DNA of 64,000 nucleotides from Omphiscola glabra (lineage: Eukaryota; Mollusca; Gastropoda; Lymnaeidae), in the NCBI GenBank assembly GCA_964017045.1, contig OZ024794.1, forward strand, positions 52,806,608 to 52,870,607. The letters run 5' to 3'. The position numbers and the translations under genes were made by a program. Each line of letters begins with the position of its first letter. Within the stretch, counting starts at the first letter, position 1. The notes under the pieces are model-generated. The model made no database searches, was not told where the DNA came from, and saw nothing but the letters and a program-made list of their open reading frames with translations. This document shows, in pieces, positions 35,463 to 46,650 of this stretch.

Positions 35463-36246
35463 AGATGGAAGGAAATCTGAGGTCATGGTGGCTGATGAAT
35501 GGGAAAATAGAAGGAAATCTGAGGTCACAGTTGCTGATGAATGAAAAAATAGGAGGAAATCTGAGGTCATGGTGGCTGATGAATGAGAAAAATAGAAGGA
35601 AATCTGAGGTCAAGGTGGCTGATGAATGGAAAATATAGAAGGAAATCTGAGGTCAAGGTGGCTGATGAATGGAAAATATAGAAGGAAATCTGAGGTCAGG
35701 GTAGCTGATGAATGGAAAAATAGAAGGAAATCTGAGGTCATGGTGGCTGATGAATGGAAAAATAGAAGGAAATCTGAGGTCAAGGTGGCTGATGAATGGA
35801 AAATATAGAAGGAAATCTGAGGTCAAGGTGGCTGATGAATGGAAAATATAGAAGGAAATCTGAGGTCAGGGTGGCTGATGAATCGAAAAATAGAAGGAAA
35901 TCTGAGGTCAGGGTAGCTGATGAATGACAAAAATAGAAGGAAATCTGAGGTCAGGGTAGCTGATGAATGGAAAAATAGAAGGAAATCTGAGGTCAAGGTG
36001 GCTGATGAATGAGAAAAATAGAAGGAAATCTGAGGTCAGGGTAGCTGATGAATGAGAAAAATAGAAGGAAATCTGAGGTCATGGTGGCTGATGAATGGAA
36101 AAATAGAAGGAAATCTGAGGTCAAGGTGGCTGATGAATGGAAAATATAGAAGGAAATCTGAGGTCAAGGTGGCTGATGAATGGAAAATATAGAAGGAAAT
36201 CTGAGGTCAGGGTAGCTGATGAATGGAAAAATAGAAGGAAATCTGA
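35463..36246 (+). repeat. Minisatellite, 41-43-bp unit, about 19 copies
   Basis: The unit is GGAAATCTGAGGTCAAGGTG, then GCTGATGAATGGAAAAATAG, then AA. Unit variants (ATATAG against AAATAG, GTCATGG/GTCAGGG/GTCAAGG) recur in blocks, suggesting multi-unit duplications. Confidence 0.94.
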
Positions 36247-38572
36247 CAGCAAAAGTGCTTAAAACACAGAGCTGTCACATGACTTTTGGAGAGAGAGAAA
36301 AGGGGGATGGGCTGCCTGTTGAGTATGGGTATTGACTGGTAATTGTTGCGCACCGACTATTGAATATTGTGTTTTATTGTGCGCGGTGTTTCTTTGTTTA
36401 GTTTAGCTAATGAACGCTCTTTTTTTCCCGCCGCTTTGAGACTTATGACGCATTGGGTCGAAATTTAAATTATAGCTGTGACGTCGTGTCTGTAGTCTGT
36501 CTTTGGTGTATACGTGCCATTGGTTTGGCAGTTGATGAGAGAACTTTGTGGATGAAGGTTGGACTACATTCTTCTACTTATAGCAAGCTGCGTTATATAG
36601 ATGTTTGATTAATAATTGTACATCCTGATAGATATGTTTCTTGATTAAAGTATACATTGGTATTGGAACAGGGTCTTGTGTTCCATTCGTTGCGAATACG
36701 ACGCAAGTACGTGTAAGAGAATTTGATGAAAGACACCAATCACACACGGACCAGTGACACTGCCCCTTTTCAGCTTAGGGGCGCCCTTTATTTCAAGTGG
36801 ATCGTTTATTTTACGCCCGTAGTTATAAATACTTATTTAAATTTAAAACAAATAAAAATACAAGTTTATCATTTCTAATTATTTAACAGTTCACTCAAAG
36901 AGCAACACGGTGCCCCGGGGACGTTATATGGGTAGGGCAGGGGGCAATTATGTCTCCCCCCTTTAAATTTTCAGATTTTATTTAAATTGTTATGTACTGT
37001 GGTGCTTCCAGTATAATAAAAAAAAAACTTGACAAGTCGAACAAGTTTTGGGTTTGCACCCCCTGAAAAAATCCGAAATGACGCCCCTGCGGCGCCCTCA
37101 TCGGTTGTCGAAAATTTCAGTCCATTTACTGTTGTCAAGCTCAGCCCTTGGTTCATGTTGGTTGGATATCATTGATGAACCACAAACCCTACCCTGCTTA
37201 ATAGGATTTGATGATCTTCATTTATGAGAAACTGCGTTCTCTGATTACAATACTGACAGGAAATGAAAGGATCATCCATGAAGCGACCATTACAGGCTTA
37301 CTAGAAAAGTGTATGGGGGTGGGGTGGGTATGGGGGGGGGGTGTTTGAAGACACCATGTTGTGTATTCATGAGGCTGAAACATAACATTTCTATATTATT
37401 GACTAGCATCTACTCTATAAAATCCGAGTATTTTAGAAGAAAAAATCAAACAAAAAAAACCCCACTATTATTGTCATTACGCTGTATGCAGGGCGGCGCC
37501 GAGGAAAAGCGGCGCCCGGGGCTAAGCCCGGAAATGACATACCTCGATTTATAGAGGAAGTGCGGCTCGGGCCGGAGCAGTAAGAGACTATTTCGGCGTC
37601 CATTGTGCTTGTGCAGCGGAGATGGGAAGCAAGCCCCTTTTTAGAATTTTGGGTTCGGTCGTCAGTGGGGTTCGGTTCGGTAACAACTTAAAAGTTCGGG
37701 ATCGTCTCGGCTACCACTGCAGCTCTTCGCCTTCGGTAATCTGAAACTCATTTAGTTTAATTTAAATGAAATCTCTTATATACATTTTGCTTATGGTGTG
37801 CCCTGCTTCCTTTTCGAAACCACCCTCCCCCAACTCCACTTGTTTTATATTATTCGCACTGAGTGAAAAATAAATGCTGTCATACGTGACGTGTGAACTC
37901 GGAAATTATTTTCTTTTGGTGGGTAGTGGGGGGGGGGGGGGGGCGCGGCTATTAAATTAATAAATAAAGAGCCGTGGATGTGACGCCCCTGAAAATGCCG
38001 CCTACACGTCATCACGACCCTCGTTTATTTCCGTTAAATGTTGATTCAAAATGCAAATAACGATATTACGAGGTTGTAGTGGGTTTTTTTTTTTTACATT
38101 GGTTTTTCATGTACTAAGGAATTTCAGGAGGAAAAAAATACATTAGCCTCTTTTAACAAAAGTTTTGAATGATGATCGGTCATTATAATAACTCGTGCGA
38201 TAAAAATGAGGAGCAATTGCAAAACCTGCTAGGTCACTTTTTAAAAAATAAATGAGTTATCTATCTTGGCTGGTTAATTAAGTGTCAATCTACAGTATTT
38301 TGTGATTTTAATGAATAAAAAGCTTCACGTAAGTCTAAAATTCACCATTTAAAAATATATAGATGCTATGTTTGCTATCTAAATTAATTTACAAAAACTC
38401 ATTTTTCTCCAAATTAAAAAGAAGTTACTTGGCAGGATTTGCAATTGGACTCCTCAAATATTTGTTTTTTTTATTTTTTAGAGAGCGCCATCATAGCAAA
38501 TATTTTGCCTTTCCGTACAATTTAAAATAATTTCTTTTATATCTGTTTTCACATCACAACTTTGGGCCCCTT
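36247..38572. other. Non-coding stretch with a relative of the 39543 element
   Basis: CAGGGCGGCGCCGAGGAAAA at 37491 matches the left end of the element at 39543, but its right end is not found. G-runs lie at 37330-37341 and 37930-37944. Confidence 0.5.
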
Positions 38573-38665
38573 GGTTCTCTGAGCCCATGCACCACCCTTT
38601 CAGCAGCAGCAGGGGTTTTAAGGCCCATGCACCACCCTTTCAGCCGCCGCAGGGGTTTCACGGCC
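38573..38665 (+). repeat. Tandem duplication, about 40-bp unit
   Basis: GCCCATGCACCACCCTTTCA followed by GCAGCAGCAGGGGTTTTAAG occurs twice, with a partial third start (GGCCCACGCGACG). Confidence 0.88.
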
Positions 38666-38697
38666 CACGCGACGGTTATACTTAAATGTAAAGAGTT

Positions 38698-39208
38698 TAC
38701 TAGGGTTTTCAATATAGAGAATTGACTCGGTGTTTAAACACAGAGAATTGATTTGGGATTTAAATACAGGGAATTGACTTGGGTTTTAAACATAGTGAAT
38801 TGACTTGGATTTGAAACATAGAGAATTGATTTGAGTTTTAAACATAGAGAATTGACTTGGGTTTTAAACATAGAGAATTGATTTGGGTTTTAAACATAGA
38901 GAATTGACTTGGGTTTTAAACATAGGGAATTGACTTGGGTTTTAAACATAGGGAATTGACTCGGGTTTTAAACATAGAGAATTGACTTGGGTTTTAAACA
39001 TAGGGAATTGACTTGGGTTTTAAACATAGGGCATTGATTTGGGTTTTAAACATAGAGAATTGACTTGGATTTTAAACATAGGGAATTGACTCGGGTTTTA
39101 AACATAGAGAATTGACTTGGATTTTAAACATAGGGAATTGATTTGGGTTTTAAACATAGAGAATTGACTTGGGTTTTAAACATAGGGAATTGACTTGGGC
39201 TTTAAAAA
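38698..39208 (+). repeat. Minisatellite, 26-bp unit, about 19 copies
   Basis: The unit is GGGTTTTAAACATAGAGAAT plus TGACTT, with AGAGAATTGACTT and AGGGAATTGATTT variants. Confidence 0.94.
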
Positions 39209-39542
39209 ACAAGAAATATTGACGGACATTGCAAAAGAAAGCTTTTTATGGCACAGTTAGTGTTACCCTTGTCTGTAATCGAGTGAAGACAAATTGTTGC
39301 CCTTAGTGCCTTTGTGCTTTCGTTTTTTTCAAAAAACTGTCCAAGATCGTTCTGTATACTATAGGTTTATGGGACGAATCTGTACGGGTCGTCTGCTCCC
39401 CATGAGGTAGGTAGTTGTTCGCGGATCTTCTGAAAAGCGTATCTGATGTCATCGGGATTCGCGTCTGAAATTGTACACCCTGGTCTGGTGTGATCTCGTG
39501 CGATTTCGTGTTGTCCTCGGTGTTTCACGTGGCCCCCACAAC

Positions 39543-40134
39543 CAGGATTGTGGCGAGGAAAAGCTGCGCCCAGGGCGAAGCCTAAAAATGCCCCACACCC
39601 CCGTTTAACAATAAGTGATATATGATATAGTATTAATATTATATATTAATTATATAGAAGAGAAAAGTTCTTTGGAAAATATATGGACAAACAAATGGTG
39701 AATATGGATGGAGAATACGAACCAACCATGAATTGTACAGTCTGTATCAGGATCCCACGATAGTAGCAGACATTAAAAAGGGTAGGTTACGCTGGGCAGG
39801 ATACTTAGAAAGAATGCCAAATGACAGAAGGGTGAAGATGGTACATCATCAAAACCCCAGAGGAAAACGCCTCAAAGACAGACCTAGGCTTAGATGGCTG
39901 GATGATGTCGAAAACGATCTACAACAGCTGGCAATCAAAGCATGGCAAAGAAAAGCATTAGTTAGGTCTAAAGTGGAAGGAAGTATTGAGGCAGGTCAAA
40001 GCCCTACATTTACTTTATCGCGACATGGATGGATGGATTACATAAATCGGACTATATATATATAAGAATAATTGCATTTTTGGCGTCCTCCTGATTCTGG
40101 CACCCGGGGTGGCCACCCACTTCGCGCGGCCCTG
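39543..40134 (+). mobile_element. TSD-flanked element enclosing a LINE 3' end
   Basis: Flanks CCCACAAC (39535-39542) and CTCACAAC (40135-40142) match at 7 of 8. The left end CAGGATTGTGGCGAGGAAAA resembles the sequence at 37491 (CAGGGCGGCGCCGAGGAAAA), suggesting a shared family. The right end reads TTCGCGCGGCCCTG. The ends are only weakly inverted. Inside is the LINE coding tail described separately, so this is probably a nested insertion. Confidence 0.5.
39677..40065 (+). pseudogene. C-terminal tail of a LINE endonuclease-reverse transcriptase
   Basis: The reading frame gives WRIRTNHELYSLYQDPTIV, then GRLRWAGYLERMPNDRR and DRPRLRWLDDVENDL. This is the standard C-terminal signature of RTE/Jockey-like non-LTR reverse transcriptases (RLRWAGH..RM, GRPRLRW.D.V..DL). 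The catalytic domain is absent, as expected of a 5'-truncated insertion. The frame ends at 40065 in a short TATATA-rich tail. Confidence 0.85.
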
Positions 40135-40804
40135 CTCACAACTAATGTTGGGCAATTTTTTTTAAAATTCAACCTTGACCGTTTTTCACATGTTCTCCAA
40201 TGGTGTGTTTGGTTGAATTACGACACCATAATGCGAGTGTTTTAGTGTCAAGTTGTAATAAGATATGGATATTTTTTTTTAGCTTCTTATTCAAACATTG
40301 AAAAAGAGATAGTGTGCTAGAAATATGCCACTGCGCGATATCAACAAAAACGAACCCAAGGAATGATAATCCAGTTTCACTCTTAGTAGCAGGTGCATCG
40401 CCCGCATTGCAAACACGAGGCTAACACGAGACACCAATATTTGGACGAGTCAAACCCTTAAAGCCAGATTTTTAAAAAAATTGTTTGTGTCGCGTAATTT
40501 ACCGTCAGAAGTTGCATCTAGCGTAACGACGAATTCCACCGGCATAGTTTAAAAATGTGCATTCCTGAAAAGTCCCCCCCCCCAAACCTCTCTCCTGCCC
40601 CCTCCTGAACCCCCCCCCCCACACCAGTGAATCACTACGTTTGCCCCCACTATTCATTTCACTGCAAGTTTGAGTCAAGAGTGACAGGATTATCTTTAAA
40701 GCTTCCTGGCCGCTGAATCTTGCCCCCCCCCCCCCCCCCACGCGAACAGAACATAGGATTGTGTAATTTTTTTAATGCATATATGAGATTGCCGATTAAT
40801 TTGC

Positions 40805-41104
40805 TTAACCTTTTCGTTACCGCTGACTCGAAATGACGTCACGATCATTCACTTTCATTTACCAAGGACGTCACATTGTCGTCCATAACAAAGAGGGAAA
40901 AGAGCTTTTCTGAAATACAAAGGGCGTCACGCCGACGTCATATTTCAATGCTATACATTTCTTTATACGTTAATTTATAGAGAAGCTGTTAAGCAAGTCG
41001 GATAGAAGATTAACAAAATACCGGACGTTTCATCATTACTTTTTTGGAAATTGCTGAGTCAGCAAAAATTGATGCCCAAAAACCAACAGTTATAAAAGGG
41101 TTAA
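40805..41104 (+). mobile_element. Putative piggyBac-like MITE
   Basis: It is bounded by TTAA on both sides: left TTAACCTTTTCGTTACCG, right CAGTTATAAAAGGGTTAA, giving an imperfect inverted repeat. TTAA is the diagnostic piggyBac target. The 300-bp interior contains repeated GACGTCA motifs and no coding frame. Confidence 0.5.
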
Positions 41105-41292
41105 AAGAGACGTGAAAATCTTTGTCTACTGTCAGAATAAAGCACACTGATTCTTTTTTTTTTTTTTTTTTTTGGCCAAACAAAATTACTGTTTTAAAAC
41201 ACACCCCTTTTTTATATATATATAATAATACAAAAATATATAAATCCGCGATAAAGTTGTAGGTAATGTAAAAATTTTCATAAGCAAATAAA

Positions 41293-41458
41293 AAGTGGCG
41301 TAGCGAGCTTAACTCGCGCCCTGGGCAAAATACCTTTAAGCGCCCCCTTATTCGAAAACCATATACAATATTATATGTAAAATATACCATTTGGCGCCCC
41401 TTTGTGAGTAGCGCCCGGGGCATGATGCCCCCCCTGCCTTCCCCTCGCTACGCCACTA
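41293..41458 (+). mobile_element. Palindromic MITE with GTGGCGTAGCGAG termini
   Basis: The 5' end AAGTGGCGTAGCGAGC pairs with the 3' end CTCGCTACGCCACTA. An exact 8-bp repeat CAAATAAA flanks it (41285-41292 and 41459-41466). The interior has GCGCCC motifs near both ends. It has no ORF. The TSD length suggests mobilisation by a hAT-like enzyme. Confidence 0.8.
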
Positions 41459-41746
41459 CAAATAAAGTATCTTATATTAAGTCATTTAAGAATGTTTAAT
41501 GTTAAGGGCGTTGTGTTTCGTTGATACATTTCGTACCCTTTCCCTCAGCTACCCAATGCCCAGACTTAAAAAAATAAATAATAATATATTTGGAATGCTA
41601 ACACTCATAGTCTAATGTTTCCAATGTCAGAGTTATGCTTGGAATAATATTTTAATTCTGTGCAGCGTATGCTTTCATCATTTAAAGTATTGTGATATTT
41701 AAAGACTAGATTTTAATTTTATCACTTGAAATGGAAGGCATTATAC

Positions 41747-41963
41747 CAGTGATTCCCAAAGTGATCTATATCGACCCCCAGGGGTCGACGACAACTTGCA
41801 AAGGGTCAATATCAGCGAAAAAAAATTGGGGGTCCATGAAATGAAAATGGGGGTCAACGATAGTGGATCTCAGGTAAGCAGGTCGTGACTTCTATTTCGG
41901 CATTTCATGAATGGAATAATTCACATACACAGATAGCAACTAAAAAAAGTTTGGGGACCTCTG
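41747..41963 (+). mobile_element. Non-autonomous hAT element with 8-bp TSD
   Basis: It starts CAGTGATTCCCAAAGTGATC and ends AAGTTTGGGGACCTCTG. The ends pair as imperfect inverted repeats (about 10 of 14). Flanks CATTATAC (41739-41746) and CATTATAT (41964-41971) match at 7 of 8. The interior contains GGGGTCGACGACAACTTGCA, and it has no coding capacity. It is a different family from SPIN despite a similar GGGGTC motif. Confidence 0.75.
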
Positions 41964-42684
41964 CATTATATCAAGGATTTTACATTGTAAAATTCAAACT
42001 ATTAATTATAAAATGAACATATGAGTTAATATAAGAATAATGAAACATCATGTCTCACTATTATACTATTAATACACCAAAAGCTTTAAAAGACACATAT
42101 GACCGTAGATTGACCCTGCCAACGTCTGCGACGGACAAACGAGCACCGGTGCTCACCTGCATCACCTGTTGGTTGTGGGCAACCCCCTATTGTGTGACGA
42201 GTGTGCCGCCGTCACCACAGACCACGAGCAGCAAGTACCTGATGATTATCACTGGTAACCAACACCCGTCAGCTGCTGCTCCCATCGCTCAACACGATCA
42301 CGCATGTTTCCGCGAGATGATATTCCCGGGACTCACGAGCCAAGTACAACTCGACGAGCGTGTGCACACCAGGCAACAATTGTGTAAATGGAGATATTTT
42401 TGGTGCGTGAGATGTGCGCAGTCGGCGGGATTTGGGGGGGGGGGGGTGGTGCTGGAGATGGTTACCAGTGTAAGTCATTCTCCGCGTATCCTGTTATTAT
42501 AACGGGTACGGAAACCTACAATTTGTTTACGAGGTTGTTGTTGGTTGTGGAATCATAATAGACTTAACCACCCGCAACCCGGTTAAGTCACGCCAACCCT
42601 GGGCATGATTATACCTCCTAACCCGCAACTTTCTGTATGATTATAACCTCTACCTTTTACAGTTTGTTTTATTACACCCCCTAC

Positions 42685-43080
42685 TTTTTTTTTGCTGGCA
42701 TCCGTTCGTAACAATGGGACGATGGTGTGGAATTCGCAGGACGAAATCCACAAGGCCTGGGATTATTCTTCTAGGATTATAAGCTGGCTCCCAAACAGCA
42801 AATCGCCTCTCTCCATGCCGCTGGATAAACCCACGGGAAAATGGCACCAGTGGCGTCGCAGGAGTTGCCGGAATGTTTCATTGTACCAATGCTATCCGCC
42901 TACGGGACTCCATCTCCGGGTTTGAATTCAGAGTTTCATTCTCTTAGATGAGTTGCCATCCAAGGTTAACGAGTCCCAGCCACATGGTGAGCTGGGGATT
43001 TTTTAGCTTGACTGGTGGGGATTGTGCTCCAGACAATCTTCTTGAGTTTTTTGCTCAGTTTAGACCACTCGGCCACCCAG
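42685..43080 (-). mobile_element. tRNA-derived SINE with A-tail
   Basis: On the minus strand it begins GCTGGGTGGCCGAGTGGTCT, containing a perfect pol III A box (TGGCCGAGTGG) of a Leu/Ser-like tRNA. A degenerate B box (GGAGCACAATCC) follows at tRNA-like spacing. The body contains CCTTGGATGGCAACTCATCT, GGAGTCCCGTAGGCGGATAG and GGCAACTCCTGCGACGCCAC, and ends TACGAACGGATGCCAGC plus a nine-A tail. Probable target duplication: CACCCCCTAC (42675-42684) and CACCCTAC (43081-43088). Confidence 0.75.
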
Positions 43081-43257
43081 CACCCTACCCCCCCCTGATA
43101 TTTACATAGTATTCGTATTATGTTCAAAACTTGCTAGATTTTTGCTTCCCCTATGCTTGCAAATGTTTGAACATACGGGTGTGTCTGGTGAAATAGCCTG
43201 CAGGTGTCCAGAGAAATAAGACTTGAGATATCTGATCTCAATTATTTTATACCACTC

Positions 43258-43672
43258 TTCAATCTTAGCCTCTTCGCTCTTAGCCTCTTCGTTCTTAGCC
43301 TCTTCACTCTTAGCCTCTTCGTTCTTAGCCTTTTCGTTCTTAGCCTCTTCGCTCTTAGCCTCTTCGTTCTTAGCCTCTTCGTTCTTAACCTCTTCGTTCT
43401 TAGCCTCTTCGCTCTTAGCCTCTTCACTCTTAGCCTCCTCGTTCTTAGCCTCCTTATTCTTAGCCTCTTCGTTCTTAGCCTCTTCGTTCTTAGCCTCTTC
43501 GTTCTTAACCTCTTCGTTCTTAACCTCTTCGCTCTTAGCCCCTTCGCTCTTAGCCTCTTCGTTCTTAGCTTCTTCGTTCTTAGCCTCTTCGTTCTTAGCC
43601 TCTTCGTTCTTAGCCTCTTCGTTCTTAGCCTCTTCGTTCTTAGCCTCTTCACTCTTAGCCTCTTCGCTTAGC
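43258..43672 (-). repeat. Minisatellite, 15-bp unit, about 28 copies, open in five-residue frames
   Basis: The unit on the plus strand is CTCTTCGTTCTTAGC. On the minus strand one frame reads (EEAKN)n and runs from 43683 to 43102 as a 193-residue open frame ending in non-repetitive sequence. Other frames are also open, as expected of a 15-bp unit without stops. Nothing else (splice sites, promoter, second exon) supports a gene. Confidence 0.92.
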
Positions 43673-44114
43673 GAACTGAACATGTATTGAGTTATTCTAA
43701 AAGTGATCTATATAAATATAAAACACATTTTGCACACAGCTCGTGCAGTTGCAAAGTTCATGAAATGCGCGCTTTATGAACCATTGAGAAACTCAGTAAT
43801 ACGTCCTCAGCCTATGTCATTTTCATTCAGATCCAGCAGTCATTTTGGCATGTCCGCTTCGACCTGCCTACTACAGATACGTTTTTAGACGCTCCCAGCT
43901 GAAGATATAGTATGGAAGCGATGAACGAAAGAAAATTTTTCTTAATCTTTCCCATTGCACCCAAAAGTTCGCTAATGTACAGGTAGATGGGCATTTCGTG
44001 CTCTGTCAAGAATTATAATAAAACCAAACCCTGGAAACAAAGTTTGTCGTATAACCCTTCATAAACATTTTTTTGTGTGCATTTTTTTGTAATTGTACCA
44101 TTATTAAGAAGCGG

Positions 44115-44544
44115 CTACGCAAATGGGAAACCTTCTGGCGAAGCACGATTCAAAAGCTGCATTTGCTTTTGTTGAGGGAGTAACAATTATATAACAATAT
44201 CGTCTCCCATACCCAAATACGTCACAAATACAATGCACATAGTGTCAGCTACACAAGAAATCTCCACACCAAAACACGCACACAATAAACAAATCATTAA
44301 CACCCCCCTTCCTTTAAAAAAAAAATTATGTTCACCTTGAAAAACAGGGAAAACTGATTTTTTTTGGGGTGGGATGGACAATTTAAAAGAATGTGTTTTC
44401 ATCGGCAACGATTCAATGTGTTAAGTTTCATCTCGATAGGATGACGTGAAGTAGGTCAATTAGCCTTACGTATATTTCGCATCACAGAAACACACGAATA
44501 AAAGCCAAGTTCATATAAAAAATTTAAAAATATGAATATAGTTG

Positions 44545-44583
<39 letters not shown>

Positions 44584-44678
44584 TTTAGTTACAGGGTCAG
44601 GCAAAAGGGGTGGGTCGAAGGGGCGGTCTTCAGATCTGTAGATATGACCTTTATATTGAACTAATAACTAGACGATAA
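44115..44678 (+). mobile_element. Inverted-arm element, copy 1 (arm B then centre A)
   Basis: Arm B (about 44115-44360) contains CTGCATTTGCTTTTGTTGAG and ATACGTCACAAA. Centre A (about 44375-44678) contains ATCGGCAACG, TCGATAGGATGACGTGAAGT and TTGAACTAATAACTAGACGA, with a (TA)n run at 44549-44582. The same A sequence recurs at 46648, there followed by arm B inverted. This copy lacks the right arm. Confidence 0.65.
44549..44582. repeat. (TA)n microsatellite
   Basis: A pure TA run inside the centre of inverted-arm element copy 1. Copy 2 has a shorter TA run at 46817-46833. Confidence 0.95.
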
Positions 44679-45451
44679 AATCCCATGTGCTTCACAAAGT
44701 CAGGTGGCGTCAGATTTCGTATTTTTTACACGTCCGCGCCGTGCGGCTTTTTTTCAATATGTTGAGGGGCAGCATTTCAGGCCTCAGGCCTCAACTCAAA
44801 TATTTCGGCTCGGCCCTGTATAGTCGTATCCACTTTGAGAAATTTGGAGGGGTATGATAAGGATTATGAGCGTCTTGAGATGATCCAGAACTAATTAGAC
44901 GTGCTTAGTGTGACCGACCGACTCTGACACCATTTCCGCTGTCCTCTTGTTTACCCTCCTATTTCAACCTACTATAGAACTACCAGGACAGTGGCTAAAG
45001 GTACCTGCATATTGGGTTATTAGGAGGGGAAAGGGGAGCCTGTCCTCGGCCTGCATGCACATTGTTGTTTGACCTGACACCAACAGTGTGACCAGAGCTC
45101 AGGGCCGGTCCCAGGTTCTCAGCTTGCACGACTGTGTTTGGTTTTGACCCTGTGGCCACGGCAGCTGGGGCCTCCGGTACAAACTAGGCCGTACTGGCCC
45201 CATTGGACCTCATCAACACGCAGATTGACCGGATAAACTACAGGTTCGGAACCTAGTGGTCAAGATAGCAGGAGCTCGGACCGGAGGAAATGAGGAGAGG
45301 GCAGATTTGGGGAGACCGCGCGGTAAATTAGTTTCATGCTGTTTAGTCGAGCTCATGAGTGGAGAGAAAACGTATTAATGCCCTTGACAACCAGGTCTAT
45401 CGAATTACTTCCCTTGATGAAGGAAAAAAATTGAATTGAGAAAAAGGAGAC

Positions 45452-45454
<3 letters not shown>

Positions 45455-45522
<68 letters not shown>

Positions 45523-45545
45523 GAGAGGGAGAGAGAGAGAGAGTG
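45455..45545 (+). repeat. (GA)n microsatellite
   Basis: A long GA run, interrupted by GGGGGAGAGGGAGAG near its end. Confidence 0.95.
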
Positions 45546-46335
45546 GGGGAGTATATTTGGACATAGAGTCTGGCACTTAATAGATATAATGAAATAGAGA
45601 ATGAGAAGATGAGAGAGACTGAACATTTCTAGACGAAGAAAGAGAAGGAGACAGAAAGTGGGAGAGAAAGACAGACATACAGCAAAAATAATGGAGAGAA
45701 GTGAGGGACTGGAAATTAACAGAGGTAGAGCGAGAACGACAGAGAGAGGTTGATAGGGTGATAGCTAGTCGAGTGCATCATATATGAAGTGTCAACCGGT
45801 TTCCCAAACAATGCCGACTAGTAAAATGATATATTGTGGAAAGGCAGATACGGTACATGGAGTTTGTGTTGATAGAGATTTTGAGTTTTAGCAATGCAGT
45901 CTCTACCCAAGAATAGTTATAATTGATACCAAATTTCAAAGTAACCTTTGCGTTATGGAATGTTAATAAAATATGTTTAACCAAAGTTGAAATGTTATTT
46001 TGTTTTTTTTAAGGGAAAGGTTAAAAGTTAACGTAATATTATAATTTAATTCATTTCTCGAAAAAAGAAAATTATAGGCTACTCAATTGGGATGAGTGTA
46101 ACGTGAAAGATAACTTAAGATTACAACAACAGAGCTAGACACTCGAAGTGCTGTTAATGTTATAAGTATTTGGAGAATACGAAAACCTCTGTTCATTTTG
46201 TAACAATAGTGTCGTCTATTACTTCCCTTAGTTTACACTTAAATAATTTTCATCACGCCCAAAACTCTCAAAATAAACAATTTACGTAAGGTAACTCCTG
46301 CAATATCGCTATACAACAAAAATAATGGGCAGTTC

Positions 46336-46370
46336 ACACACACACACACACACAAAAACACACACACAAA
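46336..46370 (+). repeat. (CA)n microsatellite
   Basis: A CACACA run with an AAAA interruption. Confidence 0.93.
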
Positions 46371-46559
46371 TTTAATGACAGGCCCAAAACGACAAAGATG
46401 ACTCATCGTGGGGTCAAGGCGAAGATGACAAAGAATCAGACGGCTTCTGCCCATCCATCACGAACACTCAATATGTTTCATCGGCAACATTTCAGCCAAT
46501 CAGGTTGTGCCCACGCGAGGACCTGATCTCATTACTTTGACAAACGGCAGTATCTCACT

Positions 46560-46650
46560 TCGAGGGTTACCGGAAATTTGATCGAAAGAAATTTGGTCGA
46601 CGGAAAATTGATCGACGGTAAATTGATCGAACGGAAATTTGGTGAACAAT
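46560..46650 (+). repeat. Short tandem repeat of a GGAAATTTGATCGA-like motif
   Basis: Variants of GAAATTTGATCGAAAG, GAAATTTGGTCGACG and AAATTGATCGACGG run about six times directly upstream of the copy-2 inverted-arm element. Confidence 0.7.

Noticed and set aside
42050..42502. 150-residue open frame
   Set aside because: No recognisable motifs or domain; an alternative frame gives an LVVGNPLLCDEC stretch with a possible donor, but the acceptor is poor. The GC-rich segment is more likely repeat or unique non-coding DNA.
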